A stretch of 64,000 nt of DNA from Actinomyces sp. B33 (GTDB lineage: Bacteria > Actinomycetota > Actinomycetes > Actinomycetales > Actinomycetaceae). Under the pieces are notes generated by a model. That model did not search any database and had not been told where the DNA came from. It saw nothing but the letters and a program-made list of their open reading frames with translations. Positions within the stretch are counted from its first letter, which is position 1. Each line of letters begins with the position of its first letter. Below are positions 9,552 to 17,705 of the stretch, in pieces. The translations under genes were made by a program, and so were the position numbers. Where the stretch lies: NCBI RefSeq assembly GCF_028437565.1, contig NZ_JAMRYR010000002.1, positions 186,001 to 250,000 of the forward strand, written 5' to 3'.

Positions 9552-10601
9552 ATGCATGGTGAGTACAAGGTCCCGGGCGGCAAGCTCGTCGTCGTCGACC
9601 TCGACGTCGTCGACGAGGCCCTGACCGGCGTCCGACTGTCCGGCGACTTCTTCCTCGACCCCGACGACGCGCTCTTCCGCATGGCCGCGGCGATCGAGGG
9701 GGCGCCGGCGTCGGCGGGCGCCAAGGAGATCTCCGCACGGGTCGGCGCGGCGCTGACGGATGGCGACACCCTCATGGGGATCACGCCCGAGGCCGTCGGC
9801 ATCGCGGTTCGCCGGGCGGTGGGGGCGGCTTTGGCGTGGGAGGACATCGACTTCGAGGTGATCCACGGGCCGGTCGTCGACCCGATGATCAACGTCGCGA
9901 TGGACGAGACCCTCGTCGAGGACGTCGCCGCGGGCCGGCGCAAACCGTTCATGCGCCTGTGGGAGTGGAACGCCCCGCAGGTCGTCATCGGCTCCTTCCA
10001 GTCCTACGAGAACGAGCTCCAGCCCGACGGCGTCGAGCGTCATGGGATCACGGTGTCCCGGCGGGTCACCGGCGGCGGCGCGATGTTCATGGAGCCGGGC
10101 AATTGCGTGACGTATTCGCTGGTCGTGCCGACGGCGCTCGTCGAGGGGATGAGCTTCGAGCAGTCCTACCCGTATCTCGACCAGTGGGTGATGGAGGTCC
10201 TCGACAGGCTCGGGATCCGCGCGAAGTACATCCCTCTGAACGACATCGCCTCCGACCTGGGCAAGATCGGCGGCGCCGCGCAGAAGAGGTGGGCGAACGG
10301 CTACATGATCCACCATGTGACGATGGCCTACGACATCGATGCGGTGAAGATGAACGAGGTCCTGCGCATCGGCATGGAGAAGATCCGCGACAAGGGGACG
10401 CGAAGCGCCGTCAAACGGGTTGATCCGATGCGCTCGCAGACCGGGTTGGAGCGCGAGGAGATCCTCAGGACCTTCTACGACTACTTCAAGGAGAAGTACC
10501 GGGCCGTCCCGGGGGAGATCACCGAGGCGGATATCGCCCGGGCCCGGCGGCGCTGCGAGGAGAAGTTCGCCACCCCCGAGTGGGTCCTCCGCATCCCCTG
10601 A
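9552..10601 (+). CDS. lipoate-protein ligase with N-terminal accessory (LplB-like) domain
   Basis: The 349-residue protein has two parts. Residues 1-90 begin MHGEYKVPGGKLVVVDLDV and contain RLSGDFFLDPDD, matching the accessory domain that follows the catalytic domain in E. coli LplA and is a separate LplB in some archaea. The rest is a lipoate/biotin ligase fold with NVAMDETL, WNAPQVVIGSFQSYENE, SRRVTGGGAMFMEPGN and KIGGAAQKRW. It should attach scavenged lipoate (or octanoate) to 2-oxoacid dehydrogenase or GcvH proteins. The domain order is reversed relative to E. coli. The ATG at 9552 keeps the whole accessory domain. Transcription is convergent with yggS. Confidence 0.88.
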   Translation: MHGEYKVPGGKLVVVDLDVVDEALTGVRLSGDFFLDPDDALFRMAAAIEGAPASAGAKEISARVGAALTDGDTLMGITPEAVGIAVRRAVGAALAWEDIDFEVIHGPVVDPMINVAMDETLVEDVAAGRRKPFMRLWEWNAPQVVIGSFQSYENELQPDGVERHGITVSRRVTGGGAMFMEPGNCVTYSLVVPTALVEGMSFEQSYPYLDQWVMEVLDRLGIRAKYIPLNDIASDLGKIGGAAQKRWANGYMIHHVTMAYDIDAVKMNEVLRIGMEKIRDKGTRSAVKRVDPMRSQTGLEREEILRTFYDYFKEKYRAVPGEITEADIARARRRCEEKFATPEWVLRIP

Positions 10602-10672
10602 GACGGGCGGCCCAGCGGAGCGGATGAGGGACGAGCTGGGTCTCACGGTGAGCGATCGGCGGCGCCTCGGGG

Positions 10673-11371
10673 TCAGGGACGGCGCGGCCCGAAGACCGCG
10701 GTGCCCAGGCGGACGATCGTCGCCCCCTCGGCCACGGCCCATTCGAGGTCGCCCGACATGCCCATCGACAGGTCGAGGTCTGCGGTCGCCACCCCCACGC
10801 GGTCCGCCGTATCGTCGCGCAGCCTCCTGAGATCCGCGTAGGCGGCGCGCACGTCCGCCTCGACGGGGGAGTTCAGCCCCACGGTCATGAACCCGGCCAA
10901 GCGCAGGTGCTCCGACTCGACGACGGCGTCGACGAGGCGGGGGGCGTCGTCGGGCCGGACGCCGTGCTTGGAGGGCTCTGCGGAGACGTTGACCTGGACG
11001 AGGACGTCGATGATGCGCTGGGCGCGCGCGTCGATCGCGTCGACGAGGCCCGGGGAATCGATGGTGTCGATCGCGTCGACGCAGGCCAGCGCCCTGTTGA
11101 TCTTGTTCGTCTGGAGGGGGCCGATGAGACTGATCCTCGACCCGGGGACCTCGCGGATGGCGGGCGCCGTCGCTGTGGCCTCTTGGACGCGGTTGTGGCC
11201 CAGGAGCACCGGCAGGCCCAGGGACGCCAGGCCCTCGGCGGCTTCCCGGCACTCGTCGGGGGTCCGGGTCTTGACGGCGAGCTGGAGCGAGACGGTGTCG
11301 GCGCGCCCGGCGGCTGCGGCGGCCTCGTCGATGCGCAGGCGCGCGGAGGCGATGCCCTCGAGGAGTGTCAT
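10673..11371 (-). CDS. yggS: YggS-family PLP homeostasis protein
   Basis: This 232-residue fold-type III PLP-binding protein of the YggS/PROSC family buffers cytosolic PLP and has no clear catalytic role. The PLP lysine is K34 in LQLAVKTRTPDE. Other family blocks are GHNRVQEA, HFIGPLQTNK-like SLIGPLQTNKINR, VNVSAEPSKHG and DLSMGMSGDLEWAVAEGATIVRLGTAVFG. The upstream ribosome-binding site is weak (AGGA), but the ATG at 11371 gives normal length; an extension upstream is unlikely. It is a single gene between convergent lplA-like and divergent yccF. Confidence 0.9.
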   Translation of the reverse strand: MTLLEGIASARLRIDEAAAAAGRADTVSLQLAVKTRTPDECREAAEGLASLGLPVLLGHNRVQEATATAPAIREVPGSRISLIGPLQTNKINRALACVDAIDTIDSPGLVDAIDARAQRIIDVLVQVNVSAEPSKHGVRPDDAPRLVDAVVESEHLRLAGFMTVGLNSPVEADVRAAYADLRRLRDDTADRVGVATADLDLSMGMSGDLEWAVAEGATIVRLGTAVFGPRRP

Positions 11372-11511
11372 GAGGGGAATCCTAGTGCCGGTCCGACGCG
11401 GCCTCGGCCGGGGAACACGACCGGGGGCGATCCGGGGGGTCCCGGAGGAGAGGGGCCCGGCCCCGTCTGGGATAATGGGCGGGTCATGAGCGTCAAGTGA
11501 GGAGTGCACGC

Positions 11512-11901
11512 ATGCGGACCCTGCTCAACGCCATCTGGTTCGTCTTCGCCGGACTGTGGCTGTGGATCGCCTACATCTTCTTCGGGGTCCTCGCCTGCGT
11601 CTTCATCGTGACGATCCCGGCGGGCGTCGCCTGCTTCCGCATCGCCGGCTACGTCGCCTTCCCCTTCAAGAAGCGGGTCGTCGACGCTCCCGGCGCGGGC
11701 ACCGGGTCGGCGCTGATGAACGTCGTGTGGTTCCTCGTCGCGGGCCTGTGGCTCGCCATCGGGCACATCATGACGGCCGCCGCCCAGGCGGTGACGATCA
11801 TCGGCATCCCCCTGGCCATCGCCAACCTCAAACTGATCCCCGTGACCTGCTTCCCCTTCGGCAAGACGGTCGTGGCCGATCCGAACGCCTCGATCCTGTG
11901 A
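11512..11901 (+). CDS. yccF: YccF-family inner membrane protein
   Basis: This 129-residue membrane protein has the duplicated YccF/DUF307 architecture: two halves, each with a long hydrophobic stretch (ALNAIWF/LWLWIAYIFFG and ALMNVVWFLVAGLWLAIGH) followed by an amphipathic CFRIAGYVAFPF or KLIPVTCFPF segment. The function of the family is unknown. GAGGAG at about 11499-11503 fits the ATG at 11512, preferred over an in-frame upstream start. The ybaK gene follows immediately, so the two are probably co-transcribed. Confidence 0.85.
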   Translation: MRTLLNAIWFVFAGLWLWIAYIFFGVLACVFIVTIPAGVACFRIAGYVAFPFKKRVVDAPGAGTGSALMNVVWFLVAGLWLAIGHIMTAAAQAVTIIGIPLAIANLKLIPVTCFPFGKTVVADPNASIL

Positions 11902-11902
11902 C

Positions 11903-12409
11903 ATGGGCGGCTCGTCGTCGGCGCCCGGACGCGGTGCGACCCCCGCGCTGAGGGCCCTGGCCGCCGCCGGCGTCGACTTCGTCGTCCACGAGTACGAGCA
12001 CTCCCCGGGGGAGCGGGCCTTCGGCGAGGAGGCCGTCGCCCTGCTCGGCGCCGACCCGGCCGCCACCTTCAAGACGCTGATGGTCGAGTGCTCCGACGGC
12101 GAGCACGTGTGCGCCGTCATCCCCGTGCCCGAGCGGCTGTCGATGAAGCTCATCGCCCGCGCCGCCGGCGCCAAGAGCGCGACCATGGCCGATCCGGCGA
12201 AGGCCGAGCGCCTGACCGGCTACGTCGTCGGGGGGATCTCCCCGCTGGGCCAGGCCAGGGCGCACCGGGTCTTCGTCGACTCCTCGTGCCTCGACCACGA
12301 CAGGGTCATCGTGTCGGGAGGGCGACGGGGCTGCTCCGTGGAGCTCGCGCCCCGGGACCTCATCGAGGCGACGGGAGCGCGCTTGGTCGACCTGACGGCG
12401 ATCCCCTGA
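11903..12409 (+). CDS. ybaK: Cys-tRNA(Pro) deacylase YbaK/EbsC
   Basis: This 168-residue YbaK-type editing domain hydrolyses mischarged Cys-tRNA(Pro) in the cytosol. The family pattern is clear: ALRALAAAGVDFVVHEYEHSP, then ATFKTLMVE with the substrate-handling lysine, AVIPVPERLSMKLIARAAGAKSA, and the YVVGGISPLGQ glycine-rich signature, ending with SGGRRGCSVELAPRDL. Its ATG lies one base after the yccF stop, indicating coupling. It converges on the helicase gene across a hairpin at 12444-12463. Confidence 0.92.
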   Translation: MGGSSSAPGRGATPALRALAAAGVDFVVHEYEHSPGERAFGEEAVALLGADPAATFKTLMVECSDGEHVCAVIPVPERLSMKLIARAAGAKSATMADPAKAERLTGYVVGGISPLGQARAHRVFVDSSCLDHDRVIVSGGRRGCSVELAPRDLIEATGARLVDLTAIP

Positions 12410-12443
12410 CGCCCCGGAGGCCGCCCTCATCGTAGAAGAGAGG

Positions 12444-12463
12444 CCCGGCCTGCCAGGGCCGGG
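12444..12463. terminator. hairpin between convergent ybaK and helicase genes
   Basis: CCCGGCC (12444-12450) and GGCCGGG (12457-12463) form a 7-bp GC stem around a 6-nt loop in the short space between two convergent genes, a typical position for a shared terminator. There is no U tract. Confidence 0.5.
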
Positions 12464-12520
12464 GTCGAGCGGGCTCCTCGGGCGCCTGCCGGCGATGAGG
12501 ACCGCCAGACCCCTTCGGCG

Positions 12521-15220
12521 TCAGCGCGGCCCGACGTCGAGGACCCGCAGGTCCACCGCGCCGTCCCGATCAGACCCGGCGACGTCCACGAGGGCGACGA
12601 TCCGCCAGTCCCCGTCCCCCGCGGGGTCGACGAGCGTCTGCGTCGCCAGCCAGAACGACCCGGATGGCGCCTGCACCTCCTCCTCGGACGCCCCCGCGGC
12701 CAGCAGGCCGACCCGGTCCGGCTCCTCGTCGATGACGCACCGCGCGGCCGACCGCGCCTCCTGATCGATGCCGATCCAATCGTGCTCGGCCCAATACCGC
12801 GCCAGGACCCGGTCCCACCGCTCCTCGCCCCACCCGGCGGCCGAGTCCATGCGCGCCAGGCCCGCGACGTCGTCGCGGCTCATGCGCTCCACCCGGGCGA
12901 ACAGGGCGGCGCGGATCGCCGTGCGGAACGCGTGGCGGTTCGCCGAGAAGGCGACGCGCCCGTCCTCGTCCGCGCCGAACGCCAGTTCCGCGCCCACCGC
13001 GTCCGGCCCGTCGACGGCCTCGCGGCCCGACGCCAGGGCCTCCCATTCGTCCAGGAGAGACGAGTCGACCGCCCGGATCAGCCCCGCCAGCCAGTCGACG
13101 ATCGCCGCGACCTCGTCGGTCATCGCCTCGTCGGGGACGATCTGGCGCAACGCCCGGTAGGCGTCTGTCAGGTACCGCAGGACGACGCCCTCGGAGCGCC
13201 CGATGTCGTAGCGCGAGACGAGCTCGGTGAACGTCATCGCGTTCTCCACCATCTCGCGGACCACGGACTTCGGGGAGATCTCCAGATCCCCGACCCACGG
13301 GTTCGCTCTCACGTAGGCGGAGAACGCCGCGTGCAGCGGCTCGGCGAGGGGCTGGGGCCACGTCACCTCCTCCAGGGCCTCCCTGCGCTCCTCGTACTCC
13401 ATGCCCTCGGCCTTCATCGCGGCCACGGCCTCGCCGCGCGCCGCCTTCTGCTGGGCGTACAGCAGCGGACGGGGGTCTTCGAGCACGGACTCGACGACCG
13501 AGACGACGTCGAGCGCATAGGACGGGGACTGCGGGTCGAGGAGGTCGAGGGCGGCCAGCGCGAACGGGGACAACGGCTGGTTGAGCGCGAAGTCGTCGGG
13601 CAGGTCGGTCGCCGCCCGCAGGCGGGGCAGGCCGTCGGCCGCGGCCCGCGCGCTCGATACGTGCTCGACGACGCCGGCGCGGCGCATCGACGAGTAGATG
13701 TCGCCGAGCCTGCGCAGATGGGGGTTCGACGCCTGCGGCGGATCGTCGTTGCCGGTCGCCAGGTCGACGAGGTGGGCGCCCGGGTCCCGCCCGGCCGCCT
13801 CGGCGCCGACCAGGACGTTGAGGACCATCGAATGGGTCAGGGAGAAGCGGGACCGCAGTTGCTCGGGGGAGGCGCCGACGAGGCGGTCGAAGGTCCCTCG
13901 CGTCCACGAGACTGCCCCGTCGGCGGGGCCCTTGCGCTTCTTCGCGGCCTTCTTCCGGGTCCGCTTGAGCTCGCGGGCGTCGCGGGCGGCCTCCTCGGCG
14001 GCGCTGAGCCGGGCGCGCTCGCGGGCCGCCTCGACCTCGTGCTCGGGGGCGAGGACGCGGACGAATCCGACGGTGTCGAAGCCCGCGCGTCCCGCACGGC
14101 CGGCGATCTGGTGGAACTCGCGCGCCGACAGGTGGCGCATCCGCTCGCCGTCGAACTTGACGAGGGAGGTCAGCAGGACCGTGCGTATCGGCACGTTGAT
14201 CCCGACTCCCAGGGTGTCGGTGCCGCACACGATCGGCAGGAGCCCGTGTTGGGTCAGGCGCTCGACGAGGCGCCGGTAGCGCGGGAGCATCCCCGCGTGG
14301 TGGACGCCGATGCCCTGGGAGAGCAGGTGGCGCAGCGTCTGCCCGAAGCCGCGTCCGAAGCTCACGGTCGAGAGGGCCTGGCGGATGCGGGCGCGCTGCT
14401 CGTCGGTGATGAGGCGGGCCCGGTCGAAGGACTGGGCTGTCTCGACGGCGTCGCGCTGGGCGAAGTGGACGATGTAGACGGGCCAGCGGCCCTCGGCCAG
14501 GAGGCGCTCGACGGTGTCGCCCAGGGGGTCGACGACGTAGTCGAACTCGAGGGGGACGGGGCGCTCGGCGTCGTCGACGAGGGCGACGGGCCGGCCCGTG
14601 CGGCGGGCCCACTGCTCCTCGAATCGGGAGGTATCGCCGAGCGTGGCGGACATGGCGACGAACTGGGGGCCGGTGAGTTCCAGGAGGGGCACCTGCCAGG
14701 CCCAGCCGCGCTGGGGGTCGGAGTAGAAGTGGAACTCGTCCATGACGATCATGTCGGCGTCGAGGCCGGGCCCCTCGCGCAGGGCCTGGTTGGCGAGGAT
14801 CTCGGCGGTGCAGCAGATGATGGGGGCGTCGGCGTTGAGGGAGACGTCCCCGGTGACCATGCCGACGTTGGCGGCCCCGAACAGGGCGACGAGGTCGAAG
14901 AATTTCTCCGACACGAGGGCTTTGAGGGGGGCGGTGTAGTAGGAGCGGCCCCCGTGGGCCATGGACGCGAAGTGGGCGGCCAGGGCGATCATCGATTTGC
15001 CGGATCCGGTGGGGGTGGCGGCGATGACGTGGCTCCCGGCGAGGATCTCGATGAGCGCCTCCTCCTGGTGGGGGTAGAGGGGGCGGCCGGTCGATTCGGC
15101 CCATGCGGAGAATGCCTCGTGGAGGGCGTCGGGGGAGGACGAGGAGCCCTCGTCCTCGAGGCGGTCGAGGAGGGCGTTGAGGGGGTGGACGCCGGCGTCC
15201 TGCGGGGTGGGGGAGGTCAT
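12521..15220 (-). CDS. SKI2-like DExH-box helicase (DUF3516 type)
   Basis: This 899-residue superfamily 2 helicase has Walker A ATPTGSGKSM near residue 71, DExH box MDEFHFY, motif III MSATLGD, and the helicase C block HHAGMLPRYRRLVE / CGTDTLGVGINVPIRTVLLTSLVKFDG / QIAGRAGRAGFD. After residue 420 comes a basic linker (KRTRKKAAKKRKG) and a long helical C-terminal half matching actinobacterial DUF3516 proteins. Such enzymes probably unwind RNA, but their role is not settled. The start at 15220 is the first ATG before the helicase core; its ribosome-binding site is weak. It is followed by the convergent ybaK gene. Confidence 0.88.
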   Translation of the reverse strand: MTSPTPQDAGVHPLNALLDRLEDEGSSSSPDALHEAFSAWAESTGRPLYPHQEEALIEILAGSHVIAATPTGSGKSMIALAAHFASMAHGGRSYYTAPLKALVSEKFFDLVALFGAANVGMVTGDVSLNADAPIICCTAEILANQALREGPGLDADMIVMDEFHFYSDPQRGWAWQVPLLELTGPQFVAMSATLGDTSRFEEQWARRTGRPVALVDDAERPVPLEFDYVVDPLGDTVERLLAEGRWPVYIVHFAQRDAVETAQSFDRARLITDEQRARIRQALSTVSFGRGFGQTLRHLLSQGIGVHHAGMLPRYRRLVERLTQHGLLPIVCGTDTLGVGINVPIRTVLLTSLVKFDGERMRHLSAREFHQIAGRAGRAGFDTVGFVRVLAPEHEVEAARERARLSAAEEAARDARELKRTRKKAAKKRKGPADGAVSWTRGTFDRLVGASPEQLRSRFSLTHSMVLNVLVGAEAAGRDPGAHLVDLATGNDDPPQASNPHLRRLGDIYSSMRRAGVVEHVSSARAAADGLPRLRAATDLPDDFALNQPLSPFALAALDLLDPQSPSYALDVVSVVESVLEDPRPLLYAQQKAARGEAVAAMKAEGMEYEERREALEEVTWPQPLAEPLHAAFSAYVRANPWVGDLEISPKSVVREMVENAMTFTELVSRYDIGRSEGVVLRYLTDAYRALRQIVPDEAMTDEVAAIVDWLAGLIRAVDSSLLDEWEALASGREAVDGPDAVGAELAFGADEDGRVAFSANRHAFRTAIRAALFARVERMSRDDVAGLARMDSAAGWGEERWDRVLARYWAEHDWIGIDQEARSAARCVIDEEPDRVGLLAAGASEEEVQAPSGSFWLATQTLVDPAGDGDWRIVALVDVAGSDRDGAVDLRVLDVGPR

Positions 15221-15295
15221 GGGGCCATTGTCCCCCAGGGGAGGGGAGGGTCGCGCACCGCGGTGGGGGTGGGCGCGCCGCCGGGGGCGCGGGGA

Positions 15296-16405
15296 TCAGG
15301 GGTGGGGCCGGGGAGTGACGAGGGGCGGCGCGGCGAAGCCCGGGGCTCCCCGACGGGGGATGAGGCGGGCGGTCGCGGGGCCGGGGAGGATCTCGTCGAG
15401 GCCGATGACGGCGACGAGGAGGCTCCGGTAGTCGTCGGCCTCCCAGGCGAGGACGAGGGTCTCGTCGTCGAGGGCGGCGAGGACGGAGTAGGCGGCGGCC
15501 CCCTCGTCGACGAGGATCGCGGGCCCCCACGACGCCCCTTCGTCGGGGGACACCCGCAGACTCAGGCGCCCTCGCCCCTCGGGGTGGTCGCACAGGGAGG
15601 CGACGAGGAGCCCGCCGATGCGGGTGAGGCCCCCGTTGCACGCGGGGTCGACGAGGGCGTCGACGGGCAGGGGCGACGAGAAGACGCGGCCCCCGTCGTG
15701 CGACAGGGCCTGGCGCCGCCGGGGAGTGGCGCGCGCGTGCATGAGGACGCGCGGGGCCGCGTCGGGGGCCGAGGCGGGGGAGGACAGGCCGACGACTTTG
15801 CTCTCGTCGCAGTCGGGTCCGACCGGCGAGCCCATCTGCCATGTGGCCCCGTGGTCGGCGGAGGTCGCGCACATCGCCCAGTCCTGCCCGTCGATCCGGG
15901 CAACGAAGGGCTGGGCGAGGGAGCCGTCGGACAGGACCGCGCCGTTGCCGCTCGCGCAGAACATGCCGGCGACTCCGCGGGGGCGCAGGGCGCTGAGGTC
16001 GCGATGCTCCCAGGTGAGGCCGTCGTCGTCGGAGGAGGCGAGCCACAGTTCCAGGCCCGGCGCGTCGGCGCGGGCGGAGAAGTAGGACTCCCCGGTGGAG
16101 CCGACGTACCAGCAGTGGATGCGGCCCGTGGCCGGGTCGACGGTCAACGAGGCGTCGCCGAATCCGTGCCCGGGCGCGTGGCGGCGCAGGGGGCGCGGCG
16201 GCGACCACGTCAGTCCGGCGTCGTCGCTGTGGCGCACGGCGATGTCGAAGTCGGCGGGCAGGTCGCGCCAGTCGGCGCGCACGTCGTAGGCCGCGATGAT
16301 GCGGCCGCGGGGCGTCACCGTCAGGGCGGGGATCCGGTAGAGGGGCCTGTCGAAGGCCGAGCCGGGGAAGGGGTCGCCCGCACGGGCCAGGACGTGGGTT
16401 CTCAT
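15296..16405 (-). CDS. exo-alpha-sialidase (BNR repeat), no signal peptide
   Basis: This 369-residue six-bladed beta-propeller sialidase has the YRIP motif at residues 23-26, which provides the first arginine of the carboxylate-binding triad. At least four Asp boxes are visible (SDDAGLTW, SSDDDGLTW, SADHGATW, SPDEGASW). It should release terminal sialic acid from glycans. The chosen ATG at 16405 has GGGAGA ten bases upstream. Neither this start nor the 130-codon in-frame extension gives a signal peptide or sorting motif, so it is probably cytosolic, unlike most Actinomyces sialidases. No nan catabolic genes are adjacent. Confidence 0.85.
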   Translation of the reverse strand: MRTHVLARAGDPFPGSAFDRPLYRIPALTVTPRGRIIAAYDVRADWRDLPADFDIAVRHSDDAGLTWSPPRPLRRHAPGHGFGDASLTVDPATGRIHCWYVGSTGESYFSARADAPGLELWLASSDDDGLTWEHRDLSALRPRGVAGMFCASGNGAVLSDGSLAQPFVARIDGQDWAMCATSADHGATWQMGSPVGPDCDESKVVGLSSPASAPDAAPRVLMHARATPRRRQALSHDGGRVFSSPLPVDALVDPACNGGLTRIGGLLVASLCDHPEGRGRLSLRVSPDEGASWGPAILVDEGAAAYSVLAALDDETLVLAWEADDYRSLLVAVIGLDEILPGPATARLIPRRGAPGFAAPPLVTPRPHP

Positions 16406-16709
16406 GGCAGTGATTCTCCCAGACGGGCCCGCCGTGATCGCGGTGCCGTGCCAGGCGCCCCGCCCGTCTTCACTGGTGGTGGTCGGCTCCCGGTCCCGTG
16501 TTCCTCGGCGCGGGAGCGGCCCATGTCCGCCCGCCCGCGGCGGCTGGGGGCTCGGCGGTACGTCGTGGGTGAAGGAAGTGGGGCGTCCGGGAGATCGGTT
16601 CTTCTGCGCTCGAACGCGGCTGTCGGCGTTGCCGTCGGACGGCGAATTCTTCCAACGCGCTCGAACGGGACACGGGGTGCTGCGAGAATTCAGGTGCGCG
16701 GCAGGGGTG
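16406..16709. other. intergenic stretch upstream of the sialidase gene
   Basis: These 304 bases separate the sialidase start from the end of the next minus-strand gene. I see no convincing gene, repeat or strong terminator. It must contain the sialidase promoter, but no clear -35/-10 pair stands out. Confidence 0.5.
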
Positions 16710-17102
16710 TCAATTCTCGCTCTTTGTCCGACTCCTGCTTCTCTCGTCGGCTCCGGAGCCATGAATGCCTCCTGCGCGAGTGGCAATGAGGGCTGCTCCA
16801 ATGGAGAGTATGGGAATCACGAAGAGGGACGTGACTGAAGCGGTGTGGGCTATTGCGAGGAGAAGAATGAGGAGAATGAGGTCTCTCAGTAGGACGGAGA
16901 GTGGGACGGCCTGTATGCGCAACAGTGAGAACAGCCAGGCCAAAGCCGCGACGGCGATCAGACCGTGAAGGGAGTAGAAGACGGCTGGATAGGCGGCGTC
17001 GAATCCTTCGCGAACCTCCACGGCCGCGGCGAGCGCTCCACCTCCTATGAAATAGTGGAACAGGCCCGAACGATAGAGTTTCGTCATCGTCTCGCGACTC
17101 AA
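16710..17102 (-). CDS. small polytopic membrane protein, unknown
   Basis: This protein of about 130 residues has four hydrophobic segments (YFIGGGALAAAV, VFYSLHGLIAVAALAWLFSLL, VLLRDLILLILLLAIA and SLFVIPILSIGAALIA) and a charged tail RSRSRTKSEN. I do not recognise a family. A strong GGAGGTGA seven bases upstream points to the TTG at 17102 (SRETMTKLY) as start; a TTG further up lacks this. It lies 24 bases after the stop of a small upstream frame, so the two look translationally coupled. The coding region is less GC-rich than its surroundings, which suggests transfer. Confidence 0.6.
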   Translation of the reverse strand: MSRETMTKLYRSGLFHYFIGGGALAAAVEVREGFDAAYPAVFYSLHGLIAVAALAWLFSLLRIQAVPLSVLLRDLILLILLLAIAHTASVTSLFVIPILSIGAALIATRAGGIHGSGADERSRSRTKSEN

Positions 17103-17126
17103 ATCTCTTTCACCTCCCAATGCGTT

Positions 17127-17340
17127 TCATTCAATCGCCGTCTTGATCGGCGGGAATCCCCATTGGGGATAGAAGGCGACGCCTTTGCCCTGCCAGAGCG
17201 CGCCGGTGATCTTAGCGGCGATATCGACGAGAATCCGATCCCCAGGAGTGCCACTCCGCCGCTCAAAGCTGTTCCAACGGGTCCGCCCATGAGGGAGGAT
17301 ACTCCGATAAAGGCGGCTGCTCGGGCCTCGGGGCTGATTG
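17127..17340 (-). pseudogene. small glycine-rich peptide gene with a frameshift
   Basis: Two minus-strand frames read as halves of one peptide. The upstream frame gives SPEARAAAFIGVSSLMGG then PVGTALSGGVALLG. The downstream frame gives DRILVDIAAKITGALWQ then GKGVAFYPQWGFPPIKTAIE and a stop at 17127. One extra G in a GGGG run near 17243 would join them. The result, about 55-70 residues, is hydrophobic and glycine-rich and sits just ahead of a small membrane protein. That layout resembles a bacteriocin with its immunity protein or a holin-like pair, but I do not recognise the family. The start is not clear; a sequencing error is possible. Confidence 0.35.
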
Positions 17341-17705
17341 AGACCACTGTGGGAGGCCACGTTTCGCCGTGTCGAGCGCCCGGGGCCCCGTCCGGCTGAC
17401 CCCTGCGACGTGCGGGGTTGTCGCCTGCCGGTGGCGCGGGCGATCGTGCGGCCCGATGACAGCGCCGAGCCACGCGCGGACTCCACGGACTTCACCCCTC
17501 CGCCCTCTCCACCCCCTCTTCCGCGTCAGCCCCTCGTGCCGTCATCGCGACGACGGCCTCTCCCTGGGACGACTCAGAGCGATCCCGAGGCGTGGAGGGA
17601 TTGCGAGGAGGCGCCCGTCGTGTGCGATGCTGGCTGGCGGCGCGCGTGCGCGCCCCGGCCGCCCGGCTCCAGGCCTGCGGGACCGGGAAGTGGGAAAGGA
17701 CTGAC

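Noticed and set aside
12782-16789. A 1335-codon plus-strand open frame
   Set aside because: It is antisense to the helicase and sialidase genes and kept open by GC bias; its composition is Gly/Arg/Val-rich with no motifs.
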